A stretch of DNA of 64,000 bases from the NCBI RefSeq assembly GCF_905220415.1, contig NC_059554.1:4117001-4181000 (forward strand), written 5' to 3'. Shown in pieces: positions 33,258 through 44,976 of the stretch (position 1 is the first letter of the stretch; every line of letters starts with the position of its first letter). Source of the DNA: Colias croceus. Lineage: Eukaryota > Arthropoda > Insecta > Lepidoptera > Pieridae. The notes under the pieces were generated by a model. The model was not told where the DNA came from. It ran no database searches and was given only the letters and a program-made list of their open reading frames with translations. Both the position numbers and the translations under genes were made by a program.

Positions 33258-33650
33258 CTAGCTTTCCGCCCGCGGCTTCGCCCATTTTTTCTATAACCTA
33301 ATCACTACATAGTATAAAACAAAGTCGCTTTCTCTGTTCCTATGTCCCTTTGTATGCTTAAATGTTTAAAACTACGCAACGGATTTTGATGCGGTTTTTT
33401 TTTAATAGATAGAGTGATTCAAGAGAAAGGTTTGACTATATAATTTATTAGGTTTTAGACAAAGCGGGCGAAGCCGCGGGCGGTAAGTTAGTAAATTATA
33501 TACTAAAACCTTCCTCTCGAATCAGTCTATCTATTAAAAAAAACTGCTTCAATATCCGTTGCGTATAGGTACATAGGGTCATAGGAACATAGACATAGAG
33601 ACAGAGAAAGCGACTTTGTTTTATAAGTACCTACTATGTAGTGATATCGC
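33258..33650. repeat. Tail-to-tail pair of SINE-like repeats
   Basis: One copy runs forward (about 33300-33492, CATAGTATAAAACAAAGTCG to the GC-rich tail). A second runs backward (33495-33648, ending CGACTTTGTTTTATAAGTAC). A fragment of another GC-rich tail precedes them at 33258-33284. The same family occurs at 2945-3126. Confidence 0.7.
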
Positions 33651-33843
33651 ATTGCCCCTTTTAATTGCATTACCTCGAAACGGCTCGAAATACATACATT
33701 CCTCTCATGTAATTATTCATGTACCAACTTACGCGAAGGGGTGTGAGGGTAATTATTATTGCAATGCGAGGCGGCGAAATTATAAACCACTTTCCATCGA
33801 TACTTATGCATAAGAAGATTTTACTCATGAATTGAATGATTTT

Positions 33844-34167
33844 ATAAATGTCGCCGTCATCTGGTCGAATCTGCTATTTTATTGGATGACTATCGCGTTC
33901 AATGAATGACGACATTCAATTGAATGACTAGGCCGACGTTGATTTAACAAGCATCACTCAACGTCCAACTAGTAAGCGGATTGTAACAGAGTGGATTTAG
34001 ACACAGGATTTAGAGCTCGACTTATTGTTGAATGATTATCGCGTTCATTAAATGACGATAGTTGATGAGCTTACTTTTTCCACATACAATTGAATGTCGT
34101 CATTCATTGAACGCGCTAGTTATCCTAAAATAGCAGATTCAACCAGATGAATGCGATATTTATTTAT
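33844..34167. mobile_element. MITE with about 80-bp inverted ends
   Basis: The arms at 33844-33924 and 34085-34167 are inverted copies at high identity, sharing GCGTTCAATGAATGACGACA and ATCTGCTATTTTA. Related partial ends occur at about 35757-35827 and 48140-48281 (AACCAGATGACTGCGACATA), so it is a family. Confidence 0.7.
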
Positions 34168-34199
34168 TTCTTCGTAGTCATACTATTAATAACATCTTT

Positions 34200-34365
34200 T
34201 ATATAAAAATGAATCGCAAAATGTGTTGGTAAGCGCATAACTCGAGAACGGCTGAACCGATTTCGATAATTCTTTTTTTATTATATTCCTTGAAGTACGA
34301 GGTTGGTTCTTATGTAGAGAAAACGTAAACATGTACCACGGGCGAAGCCGGGGCGGACCGCTAGT
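34200..34365 (+). repeat. SINE-like repeat
   Basis: Contains CTCGAGAACGGCTGAACCGA and GAAGTACGAGGTTGGTTCTT, ending GGGGCGGACCGCTAGT. Same family as 7933-8098. Confidence 0.75.
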
Positions 34366-34531
34366 TTCTTAATAAATTGATACAGAACTATGAGCCAATT
34401 AAGATACATTTTTAAGCAATATACACAATACATCTAAATAAGCCAATATATGTATACAAGTTAGAAAAAAAACAACGTACGACGCCGGGCGGGTGGCTAG
34501 TATAAATAAAAAAAATGAAAATGGGTTAGTG

Positions 34532-34699
34532 TGTCGATGTAAAGTAGATAGTAAGGTGAGGTCACGTTGGGTAACCTACCGTAACTTATACCTTCAGGAA
34601 GCGCTACAACCGTGGCTAATACCTAACGGCTTCACTGTCCACGAGATAAAATGCGGAATCAATATGTGCAACCAGCAGATGTGTAGCCCCACAAAGTAA
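34532..34699 (+). CDS. Unidentified exon-like ORF with a cysteine-rich end
   Basis: I do not recognise this protein. The frame is open for about 200 bases after GGGTTAG, a possible splice acceptor, and ends at TAA 34699. The translated end reads GFTVHEIKCGINMCNQQMCS then PTK. With an upstream CRC it would hold five cysteines, and it contains RSRWVTYRNLYLQEALQPWL. Composition and the run of mixed polar and aromatic residues look more like a real final exon than the AT-rich noise around it. No start codon, partner exon or poly(A) signal is identified. It could instead be a pseudo-exon or part of an unknown mobile element. Confidence 0.3.
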   Translation, partial: CRCKVDSKVRSRWVTYRNLYLQEALQPWLIPNGFTVHEIKCGINMCNQQMCSPTK

Positions 34700-37600
34700 T
34701 CTGGTTGTTACTACCTAAGTATTCAAGTTCTATCTTATATAAACACCCATTCGAAAGGTGTGTTGTGTATTTTTACAGTGTATGAAATTTCAGAATGAAT
34801 TTTCAACGTATAAATTGCAACAACATAATATTTATCTATGTTAAATAATCTATGTAGAATAACTATTTCTATCACTGACTCTTCACGATACGTTCGACGT
34901 ATGTTTAGGTGAGTCGGGAATCTAACAAAACAACAGTGAACTACATTAATTACTTATAGGATTAACGACTGATACGTTGCAGATGCACAAACGTTTATAC
35001 AAAGACGATTAAATTGCCCTTACGGTAAAGTATGTTGATGGCTAATAATAACTATTTTTAATGAAATCCATGCAAATGGAGGCGCGAATTTAAGTTTGTA
35101 TTATTTCACATTTTATCATAAAACATATTTACATAGCCACTCGTCCCTAAAGAGGGTCAGATAATGCATTCTGCTATAGTAAAAATAATCGACTAAGTAT
35201 CATAGACAGTGAACAGTGAACACACTTTGGGGTTTCAAAAAATTTTAGTAGATATTTCTATAGTTACTTACATATTATAAGATTATAAGTATAAAACCAA
35301 CATAAATTGCAATCTTTTGAACATATGTGCGAAATTTTCCTTCAATTTGTAAAATAATAGCTATTGAAATATAAAGAGAAAGAGATAGGTATATATATTT
35401 AAATACATCTGCTTGAGACTTGACGTAAGTTCCACCAGTACATCCATCTTCAGCTATCTACCTGCATGATTGATTATCATACAGTATAAACAATGGTCTA
35501 CTCATATTTCAATTCCGATAATGCGAGCCATGATCCAATTATCTATAATGGACATTACTCGCAAACTTCAGTATTCAATATTTCGTAAGGTCATGTTGAT
35601 AAATTAAGAAAATGGCATGACCATTATTGAATGCTTTTGTGTGTGTCTCGAGACCGCTGAATTATTGCTGAATAACTACAGTGCAAAAGTATCCCAATCT
35701 GCCTCATGTGTATGGTAAATGGTAATATTAAGTCGCGTTGGTGTACCTACCGATATGTCGCAGGCATCTGGTTGAATCTGCTATTTCAATGTATGACTAG
35801 CGCGTGAACTCGCGTGAATTGATAATATATCTACACCACATACAGATCACTGTATATACCAATATATTTTTATATACATAAAATACTAAGTAATAATTTT
35901 TTGTATAATATGATTAATATGTGGTAAGTATAATTAAAACAATTTTCCAATAAATTATTTGATTTCATTTTAAAATCACCCCAAAGCTTGTTTTCATTTA
36001 AAATATTTTATCTTGTTAATATACATAAGTAGCTAAAAGCCAATAAAACATTATTAGTATTAAAGTAACCGACAAGGCTGAAAGCGCGTAACATTTGTGA
36101 GACGATTAGGCATTGCTTGGCATATAATCCTAGCTTAAGGTTATAAATTATTGTTTAGAACTTAATTTTCTAAAATCGTAATTTACGAAACATAATGCAT
36201 AATATGTTTTCCTACACGTGTTGCAGAGTATGAATATACAACATGTTTTTATAGTTTTTTTTTGTTATAAAGTTGCCTATAGGTAGGTATCTACCAATGT
36301 AGGTAACTACATTAACTTATCGAGAACATTAGCATTAAAATAGTCAAAAGTGACGTATAGGACAACGTCTATCGGGTCAGCTAGTGTCAATATTTTTCGA
36401 GTTACCAGCAAAAAGCTTAAAAAAAAACATCTTTCCCTGCCTTGCTCACGGCTTGTATCGCTCCCTCGAGGGTTTTTACTCTTTAATCTAATTCACCTAA
36501 TATCTAACTGTACCAATTTTCAAAACAACAGGAATTATTTGGTCTGAATTAATTAATCTTACCAGGCTAACAATATTTAGTATCACTCTGAGATATATAT
36601 TCACATTACTCGAAAGTGTTGAAGTATGACTACGATTAATGACCTAAGTCGGAATACATTAAGGCTATTAGAATAAAATTTTTCGTACATATTTTAGAGA
36701 AACGCCTTCTAATTCAAATGTGATCAATTTAAACACGTTAGCTATAATAGCTATAAGGTAAATTTGATCTATTAATAAACTTGCAGCTCAGCGTTTTGCA
36801 AGGTTTTGCTCTATAAAATTAATGTAATGCTGGCTGGCTACAGCACTAAAGTCAAAATTATTAGGGTTCCAAAGTCTAGGGGGTCGCGGAAGAATTCCAA
36901 CCAATTATACCCGCGGCCCCATCATTAAAGCGGCTCGACGGAACACAGTGGGCTTTTAGTTGCTAAGAATCCGACATATTAACCCACGGCTCCTTCTCCG
37001 GGGGCCGTGGGTATCTTTGGATGATTTCCCCATCTAAAAAAAGGGTTCCAAAGTCTGTGTGCCTCTCTAACTTAGGACTATTACCGACGTATTTCGTATT
37101 ATCGACTCCCATTAGGTTGTCGTGAAAACTACAGAACTCTACACACACTGTGCATCTTAGAGCAGTTCGCTGTGCAGTGTGCATGACCATTGACCAGCAT
37201 GACTGTGCTCTATGTTCGGACACGCACTTGACCGTTTATTATGCTAGATATTTCTTTAATTATTTTTATATCTTATTTCATATTCTTAAAAAAATATAAT
37301 GAAAAATAACAGACCTTGCGTGCAACACGCTTATACCATTAATTTGCCACAATATTTTAAATCTTCATGAAATTATTTGGTGATCTTAAAATTTAATATA
37401 TACTTACCTATTACTAAATTTTATAGTTTATAGAATCAATTGTAAATACAAATACATATTTGGAATATAAAATCAACCCTCATGAATTTATGAAACGAGC
37501 GCAAATATCAAAGCAGTTATGTAATGACGTCGCGGTCGGAACTATGATACAATACAGATGCTTACTTACCGACCGATTAGTAAGTAACGACTTATTACTC

Positions 37601-37923
37601 AATAATTAATACCGTGGATAAATAACTATGATACCTTTTTATATTTATCACGTTATTCGAAATAGAATTATAAACCTTTTTCATTGCGTAGTATTTCTCA
37701 TATTATTTACGTAGGATTTCATTTGAAGGATTTCTTCACTCTTGAAGATAAACACCTTATCGGTAATACAATTTAAGTCTAATAATATTATGTGTCGACG
37801 ACAGACGCCTTAATCAATTGGATCAAAATTGAATGTTACATGTTAGCAATTTGTATAGTGAATATAAAATTAAAATTATAATTAAAATGGATAATATCAA
37901 GTGAGTACTGAGTAGACATAGCT
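34700..37923. other. Gene-poor AT-rich region
   Basis: No gene supported. At 36850-37040 there is a GC-richer patch with a strong stem-loop (CCCACGGC, a TCCTTCTCCGGG loop, then GGCCGTGGG). It resembles the 3' end of a degraded non-LTR retrotransposon, but I cannot name it. A partial end of the 33.84-kb MITE family is at 35757-35827. Confidence 0.4.
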
Positions 37924-38213
37924 ATAAAAATAACTGCGTTAAAAACAACCGACTTCAAAAACGGAAAAGTAAGAAATAAAAAAGATTTGATATTATTAAT
38001 TACTACATATTATTTTTATGTGCTATTTATTAAAAAGGTTTGATGTCGGTGCATGGGCTTAATACTAAGTGCTTAGTACTGTTTGGCACCGACTTCAAAC
38101 CTATTTAATAAATAGCACATAAAAATAATATGTAGTAATTAATAATATCAAATCTTTTTTATTTCTTACTTTTCCGTTTTTGAAGTCGGTTGTTTTTAAC
38201 GCAGTTATTTTTA
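37924..38213. repeat. Near-perfect long hairpin (about 120-130-bp arms)
   Basis: The left arm (37924 to about 38050) and right arm (about 38082-38213) are almost exact complements. They start ATAAAAATAACTGCGTTAAA and end with its complement. The loop contains ACTAAGTGCTTAGT, itself palindromic. Both arms carry AACCGACTTCAAA. The hairpin forms the 5' part of the element that continues to 38660. Confidence 0.8.
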
Positions 38214-38660
38214 TTTAATAATTTTTAGTGTATTTTTCAACACGAATCAAACGAGCCCAAACTCGATAAAGTTGAGTCAATATATTACTGAGTTCCTATG
38301 GCCACCTTCCGATTCCATCATCAGATCAGCTCCATGTCATGATAATGTTTCATCGCTATCCAATTTACATTCGTATACAAAATTTCAGCTCAATCGGTTA
38401 CCGGGAAGTGAATCAAAGTTACTTGCTACATTGAAATTAAGTCATCGAGTACAGACAAAAATGCTCATAAAATAAAAACTACTAGGCCTAGCCGAATAAA
38501 ATTTTTATGGGACCAATTCGACACCATCCCGCATCGAACAAAAAAAGAATCACGTAAATCGGTTCAGAAACCTCGGAGTAATCGGTGTACATACATAAAA
38601 AAAAAAAAAAAAATATACCGGCCGAATTGATAACCTCCTCCTTTTTTTTGAAGTCGGTTA
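37929..38660 (+). mobile_element. Fuller copy of the GACTTCAAA/TTGAAGTCGG element
   Basis: Runs from ACTGCGTTAAAAACAACCGA to TTTTTTTTGAAGTCGGTTAA. After the hairpin it holds CAATCGGTTACCGGGAAGTG and the same 3' 200 bp as the copy at 11685-11962, including the poly(A) run. The two ends carry ACCGACTTC and GAAGTCGGT, so it may be an inverted-repeat DNA element. No coding capacity was found. Confidence 0.6.
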
Positions 38661-39102
38661 AAAAGTATCGACGACTTCCAAAAAGTTTATTTTGGCCAGA
38701 TAGCATTTATAAACAAGCCGGAGATAAAATTTTAATAACTTTCAAACTAAATCTATTTTGATATTTCCGCAATATGAATGAATTGCCAATGACGGACTAT
38801 AGTAAGTATCTTCGGCAAGATACCTATAAAATTTAATACGTCTTGTAGCATTCGTAAATCCATGACGTGTGTGGACTGTATAGTTAATCGGTTTAGATCG
38901 AGAGCAGGCCGCGCGCGGAGCGTGGTCGCCGTCCGCCACACTCGCTCTGCTCATCCGCGAATCACCACACGCCGCCACTAATATTTGTAACTCCACCGGG
39001 AGTCGCAATTTTATGTGGGATGCTGTAAATTACGTACAACTTATAAGCATTCAAATAATGATAACTTTAGAGCTATGAGAGCGAGGGGATGAATAGGTAG
39101 CG

Positions 39103-39406
39103 ATGGCGGCTACTCAAGCCGAAGAGGAGAGTGCCGTGGAGGAGGTCGCGGTCGGTGCCATTGGCTCGGCACCCGCTCGAAACACGTACCGCGAAAAAAG
39201 TGCTAGTACTGTTGTTCGCGTGCTAACTGTTTTCGCATATCTCTTCTCAGTGTCCTTTGCTGCAATACTCCTCTCCGTTTACTATATATGCGTGTGGAAG
39301 TCTCCAGAATTAACGGAAACCCAAGGACAAGTAAGCGCAAGACGCGCTGATGACTATGATTATCGCCCAACGTTCACGGGCGACAACGAGACGTTCAATT
39401 TCACGG
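39103..39406 (+). CDS. inaF: InaF-motif protein, alternative N-terminal exon 1
   Basis: The ATG at 39103 lies in a good context (GCGATGGCG) and opens 101 codons plus one base, ending at the donor GGTATGAAT. An acidic N-terminus leads to RVLTVFAYLFSVSFAAILLS and VYYICVWKSP (residues 39-68). This is the InaF motif, with one predicted membrane helix. InaF proteins are small partners of TRP channels in Drosophila photoreceptors. The phase-1 end fits the acceptor at 49879/49880, giving a 164-aa product. A frame continues briefly into the intron (to 39483) but has no family similarity there. Family assignment is confident. Whether this and the 44.66-kb exon belong to one gene is inferred from the shared phase. 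Confidence 0.8.
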
Positions 39407-39612
39407 GTATGAATTATTTATTTGTCATCCTCCCTCTATGTCTCCTTCTATTAAAGCATTTTTTTCCAATCATTATAAAATAAGGTTGAAATTTTTTATC
39501 TTCAATCCATTATGCAAAGTCGAATACCTACAAGTCGCTATCACGCTTTCTCCATAATTGACAAGCGTATTTTTATATTTATAAAGTTTACGTAGAGTCG
39601 TAGAGGCCTTAT

Positions 39613-39982
39613 GGTGTTTTACCACTAGAGATGTACTATGCTACGGTGCTGTGGATTCGTTTGCTATACACCAATTATTATATTCATTAATACACATAGC
39701 GTAGCACTGGTGAAAACGGTCTCAGCTAAGATTTTTTTTTTAATTTTTATAAAGAAGGATGTGTGCTATGTGCAAAGCGCATCGCATAGCTCGAGCTGCG
39801 CATCTTCATAGCACATCTTACTCGTCACTGTACCTAGGTACATAGTCACAGAATAATAACTAGTAGCTAGGTACATAGCGTCGTTATTGGTGGAAACGGG
39901 CAAATAGTTTCAAAGCATGGCTAATGGCTATTACATTTTCGTAGCATAGAGCCTAAATAGCACATCTCTGGTGGAAAAGCAC
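39613..39982. mobile_element. MITE in the InaF intron
   Basis: GTGTTTTACCACTAGAGATGT at the left tip is inverted at the right tip as ACATCTCTGGTGGAAAAGCAC, with about three mismatches. The core repeats GTGCTATG/CATAGCAC and GGTACATAG strings, giving internal hairpins. Length about 370 bp; no transposase. Confidence 0.65.
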
Positions 39983-41722
39983 GCTTATCATCAATAAATC
40001 ATACAATCAATATATACCTGAAAGATTTTGGTAAACTATTAGATTTCCTCCTACTCTCTAGAATTTCTATTACGAATGTTGTAATATATATATATAGTGT
40101 GTTTTCACTTTCGATCTATCTCTATAAGGCTATGTTGCCTGTGCTAATATATATTATTTAACTCTATAAGTTCATGTCATGTTCATAACCACTCATTATT
40201 CAACTAGTACCTACTTGAACTACCATCAAAACAAAAGCGTAGAGTCTATTAATCCTCAATTGACATGAATGGAAACAATACTTTATACTGCACAAGTAAA
40301 CTTTAGTTTCAAATCAAAGTATGTAAAATGTACACACGGTTTATTATCTATGTATTTTAATATATCATTCTTTAAAGTCGCTTTTACCCACAATATAACC
40401 ACAAGAAAAATATCTATTAAAATAATTATTTTCATCTGCATATGTACCGAAAAGATCTCAATCAACATAAAATGGTAAGAGCTTCAAAAATATCAATCTG
40501 GAAATCCTACCAGTAGGATATACATATAATGTCATTCTACTGAGAAGAAAAAAAAAAACACAAGGATTATGTTCAGTTTCAGGGAAGATACTTTGTATAT
40601 TAATTCTGTACTCAACCCAAGCTTATAATTATATCATTATAACGTATCATAATATAATTATAACGCTTAGATTGAAAGTAGGTATCGCTAAGGCCTTAGT
40701 AAGAAGCTTGTTTATTTATGTATCAATTAGTCACAACAACAATTAAAATTATTATGTAACGCAATAATAGTTAGTGATTGTTACTCTGATTAACGCTTAA
40801 CATAGATTCAATAAGTAGGTACTTGAGCGGATAATTCGTAATAATATCCAATGTTTGTAGAGTGTGGGTGTAGTTTGGACGCGAGGGGTTTTCTGTAATC
40901 CAATTAGCTAACCCAATTGTGTCGAACTGAACATCAATTACATTCTTGTATTAATTGTTGCTATACTTGTTCATTTGCTTAGACAGTCAAAAATAATACG
41001 CCAAGAGACACTTCAGGTCAATAACGGCAGAATTATTTTTTCGGGATATTAAAAACATTGGAATATGTCACTTACAAGTTTCATACAAGTCATTTATTAA
41101 TTAGGTTGCATTAGATAATTTCATAAAAATAACTATCGCACATCCCGATCTTTATTTTTTATGACTAATTTTTCTTTGAATTTAACCTAACTAGTATTTA
41201 ATTCAACATTATCTTAGATCTTCTGTTACGTAGGTAAACAAAATAACGACTAGTTTATTTTTATCATACGCTACGAAATGGCTACGACACTTGTAGCACT
41301 ATAAAAAAGTCCATTTAGCGCTTTTTGTGGAAGCTCAATTATTCGATAACTTCAGTTTACAACTTTAATATTTACGTAGTAACATAATATATCAACGAAC
41401 TGCAACCAACGTACATTTTTTAGGATGATAAAAATGTACGTACGGTAGTCGGTACTTAATATCTATAGCTTAGCATATCTTTTTTTTTAAATCCTTGGAG
41501 CGCGGCGTGATCTACAATCGATATCGAAGCTAAATATGTATATTATAGTTTTTAGAATTATTGTCTGTTTATCTGTGTGTCCGGGCTAAACTCTAAAAGT
41601 ACTGCATGGATTTACTTCAAATTTGGTACAAAGATAGCTTGAGACAAAGTGATCCTTTAAGGGTTCCCTTTTCTTCCTTGTGAGGTTCGGAACCCTAAAA
41701 ACATTTCTGTATACAGGGTGTA
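39983..41722. other. Intronic/intergenic AT-rich DNA of the InaF locus
   Basis: No exon recognised. At 41550-41695 there is a diverged interspersed repeat (GTGTCCGGGCTAAACTCTAA ... AGGTTCGGAACCCTAAAA), related to a fragment at 16250-16330 in the opposite orientation. Confidence 0.4.
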
Positions 41723-41915
41723 TTTTTTTTTTTTGTATGGTGTTTCTCAATGTTAGCCAGAAGGGCTACTACATTTTAACGCGGACGCGGGGGTGAACTG
41801 AAGGTTCACCCTGGTAGCGACATGCACAAGGGCGTCCCCCCTTGACGGGGACCACGAACCTCGGCTTGAGCTGTCGCTTGAGTGGAGGAGGCCAGAAGGG
41901 CCCTAATCGGACGGG
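41723..41915 (-). mobile_element. Retroposon (poly-A tail, 12-bp target duplication)
   Basis: ATACAGGGTGTA occurs at 41711-41722 and 41916-41927 as a direct repeat. The insert starts with a T-run next to the left repeat, which is a poly(A) tail read on the minus strand. The body is GC-rich with stems such as GTGAACTGAAGGTTCAC. Such features fit a SINE or the 5'-truncated 3' end of a LINE. It landed inside an older repeat that carries the ACAGGGTGT motif. Confidence 0.7.
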
Positions 41916-42447
41916 ATACAGGGTGTAATCGTTAAGTGTGCACAAGCGATTATTCCGTAACTATTGCAGATATCAAAAAACTTTAAACTGATATCAAAAG
42001 TACATTAGCCTAATGATTAAAATGGCCATAATAATTTTTTTTTAAATAAAACGAGAAAATCAGCATTCAACCAATATAAATTAACGTTGAAATGAGATGT
42101 TATTTATTTATTTATTTGGTCAACCAACATTTGTTTACAATGATTCTTTAATATAATTGTTATATATAACATATAGTTCTTGCGATAAAGTAACAAATAA
42201 TTAGAGGTTAACACATCATGCGCCAATTATACAGAGCTATTTCTTAAGAGTACAATACAAAATTATTTTTATTATTAAAAGAATAAGAATAAGAAGTTAT
42301 AAATGAGAATTTTTCACTTTAATCTACTCAAGTCGTAACTATTCCCCAGGCACAAAGATCACATTAGATACCCATCCGACGTGAAAGTACGACAAACAAA
42401 CAAAAGACGACACACTTTTGCGTTTTAGATAAAATTCACATAAAATC

Positions 42448-42488
42448 AGTAAGGATAGTAATACTGGGCTATTACTATCCTTACTGAT
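42448..42488. repeat. Perfect short hairpin followed by an ATTATAATA tract
   Basis: CAGTAAGGATAGTAATA is exactly inverted as TATTACTATCCTTACTG after a short loop. The next 100 bp is a simple AT-rich tract of ATTATAATATTA repeats. Confidence 0.7.
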
Positions 42489-42965
42489 TATAATATTAAT
42501 ATATGACTATAATTATAATATTATACTGATTATAATATTATACTGATTATAATTATAATATAATATTAATAGTAATATACTAATTAAGTATTCCGTGGTA
42601 TAGTTATTAGCACAGTCTAAAAATGGTAAACACACGGATGAATCAAAGATTCAGCATTTCTAGTTTCTGTTAGAAATTTTAAAATTTGGATCATAATTTT
42701 TGTTTTTCTATTTATTAAAATATTTACGTATCAATTACTTAATTTTATCTTTAATTTATTACTTAAGCTTTGAAGTTTTAGCTGATCAAAGTAAGGTTGC
42801 GTGTCGCTTTTTGTGCTATTGATCCCCAGGGTAAAGGAATTCCTATAATAATTTATAGATAGATAACTAGGTAAGTAATAAATTAACAAAATGTAAATAA
42901 GATATTATAATAATTGTAATACAATAAACATTTTGAATTTAGTGTATCAAATCATTCTTAAACTA

Positions 42966-43174
42966 ATCCATACTAATATTATAAATGCGAAAGTAACTCT
43001 GTCTGTCTGTCTGTTACTCAATCACGCCTTAACTACTGAACCAATTTGCATGAAATTTGGTATAGAGATATTTTGATACCCGAGAAAGGACATAGGATAG
43101 GTTTTATCCCGGAAATCCTACGGGAACAGGTTTTTCTTCGAAAACGCGGGCGAAGCCGCGGGCGGAAAGCTAGT
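42966..43174 (+). repeat. SINE-like repeat, well preserved
   Basis: Starts TCCATACTAATATTATAAAT, has a (CTGT)n run and ends GCCGCGGGCGGAAAGCTAGT. It is a good reference copy for the family at 16761-16968 and 48282-48483. Confidence 0.8.
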
Positions 43175-44019
43175 ATTTTATATAACTAGGTACCTAAGTA
43201 GATCGATGCATCAGAAAAATAATAGCACACAAATAAATCGTTTCTTGGGTGGTTAATTTAACATACCTACCGACTTAAAAAAAACTAATAAGGACCATAA
43301 TCACAATATGGAAATTAAACCAATCCTGTCATCAAAAAATAGGGTCTCGACTCTCGTGTTGCACAAGTACTGTATTAATTTTGATTTCTAATAATTTTAG
43401 AACTGTTTATTATTTTATGACAAAACTGTCATAATATACACGTAGTGAATAATATATGTATACAGTAGGTATAAATAAAAGATTAAAGTCGCATCCTACT
43501 TTAACACTATTTTCTGTGTAATGTGAATGCTTATATCTTAAAAACGATTTTGATGCGGCTTTTCCAAATAGTAATAGTGGTGTTCGAGGAAAGTTTTGTC
43601 ATAAGTTTTAATCAAAAGGGGTGAAACTGCCGGGGGTTAGAAATTCAAAGATCTTATTTAAACTCAATTAATGAGAAAAGGAACTTATAGACACTAAGAA
43701 TAAATAATTAAATCTAAATCTAATATCTTACTTAAATTAAATCTTTAGTTACCAACTTGATTTTAAATGAGATATTACAACCAACTCAACTTTGATACTC
43801 TTTCATTGTCTCTTTTTTTAAATGAGTTTTAAATAAAATTATAGCTTCAAGTAATACCTATACCTAGGTACCGAATATAAATAACCTAAGTATCCACTGT
43901 TGGAAGTGAATTAGGTACTTACTAAATGTATCTACTAAGAAAAATATATGATCTTAAATGGCGTAGGTAGCGATAGACGTTGCAAATTTCATTTGCGAAA
44001 TTTTATTGATCAAAGTGGT

Positions 44020-44110
44020 TGTATGCGGAGGCGGAGGCAGAGGCGCGCGCCTAGCCGCCCGCCCGGCCGCCGCCGCGCTTGTCACATGTCGCGAGCCTGT
44101 CACACGCTTC
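44020..44110 (+). promoter_or_regulatory. GC-rich block upstream of InaF exon 1b
   Basis: About 90 bp of very GC-rich DNA (GCGCGCGCCTAGCCGCCCGC, then CCGGCCGCCGCCGCG) stands out from the AT-rich surroundings, 550-640 bp before the second InaF start codon. It may mark the promoter or 5' UTR of that isoform. An open frame through it (43948-44154) looks compositional. Confidence 0.35.
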
Positions 44111-44663
44111 CACAATACTTGTCACTAATAACGCGACGAGCTTTGCCAAATTAACATTGTTTGCACATTGTTATACGCCGTCCGTACTCGACACAAATAA
44201 CCTCCCGTTTACCGAAACATCCGACAGCCCGTCAATGTTCACTTGCGCTACATAACGCCTTATTACCTACTGAAGATATCAAAAAATATGCTAAACTATA
44301 TTTACATTTCATTGATTCTACGCAAACACAGAAGTAATTGATAAAAACGATAAGTACAACGAACAACTACTCATTACAAACGTAACACGATCGGGAGACT
44401 ACGTCAGTAACTGGAATAGATCTCATATTAACGTGAGCGTGAAATTAAAGGATAAACAAATGAAGACTGAAGCGTGCGCCATAATAATGAAACAACAGTC
44501 GGCATCAGGAGGTGTCAAGCTGCAGACACGGGCGGCGTGACCCGGCGAAAGGGCCCGGTCGAGGCGCATCGGCCGAACTGGGGCATATCGATAAGTGTGC
44601 CCTAGTTACCCGGTTTTGTGAGGACGGCAAAGTCGTGGTGCATTTTGGACGAGAGCGTCGCCG

Positions 44664-44976
44664 ATGATGTCGGCCAAATCGTACACAACGGGAAGCATGC
44701 GTTCGTGCGCGGGCTCCGTCCGGCTGGGGACGGCTGCCGGCCACGAGGTGGTGCTGGACGCGCTCTACGACAGGAAGCGAGACAAGAAAAGTGTCCGCGT
44801 GCTCACCGTCATCATTTACGTGTTCTGCGTGTCGCTCGCCGCCATCATGCTGTCCCTCTACTACGTGTTCTTCTGGGAGCCCAAGGACGCGCAATACGCG
44901 CAGCGCAAGGTGTCAAATACAGTAACGCAGCCACCCAGCACCACACCAATGCCCACATGCTTTATGACCCACACTG
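44664..44976 (+). CDS. inaF: InaF-motif protein, alternative N-terminal exon 2
   Basis: Two ATGs in a row at 44664 and 44667 open 104 codons plus one base, ending at donor GGTAGGTT. Residues 43-73 read KSVRVLTVIIYVFCVSLAAI then MLSLYYVFFWEP, a second InaF motif clearly homologous to the one at 39.2 kb. The sequence before and after it differs, with a Pro/Thr-rich stretch (TQPPSTTPMPT) close to the junction. It ends in the same phase 1, so it can also join 49880, giving 167 aa. This looks like a duplicated first exon, as at the Drosophila inaF locus, where several InaF-motif proteins are encoded. It could also be a separate paralogue with an undetected own last exon. Confidence 0.8.

Noticed and set aside
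36963..37223. 86-codon minus-strand ORF in the gene-poor region
   Set aside because: It covers the CCCACGGC/GGCCGTGGG stem-loop patch that looks like a degraded retroelement; no domain seen.
44505..44894. 129-codon minus-strand ORF opposite InaF exon 1b
   Set aside because: A GC-rich antisense shadow; His/Arg-rich with no known domain.
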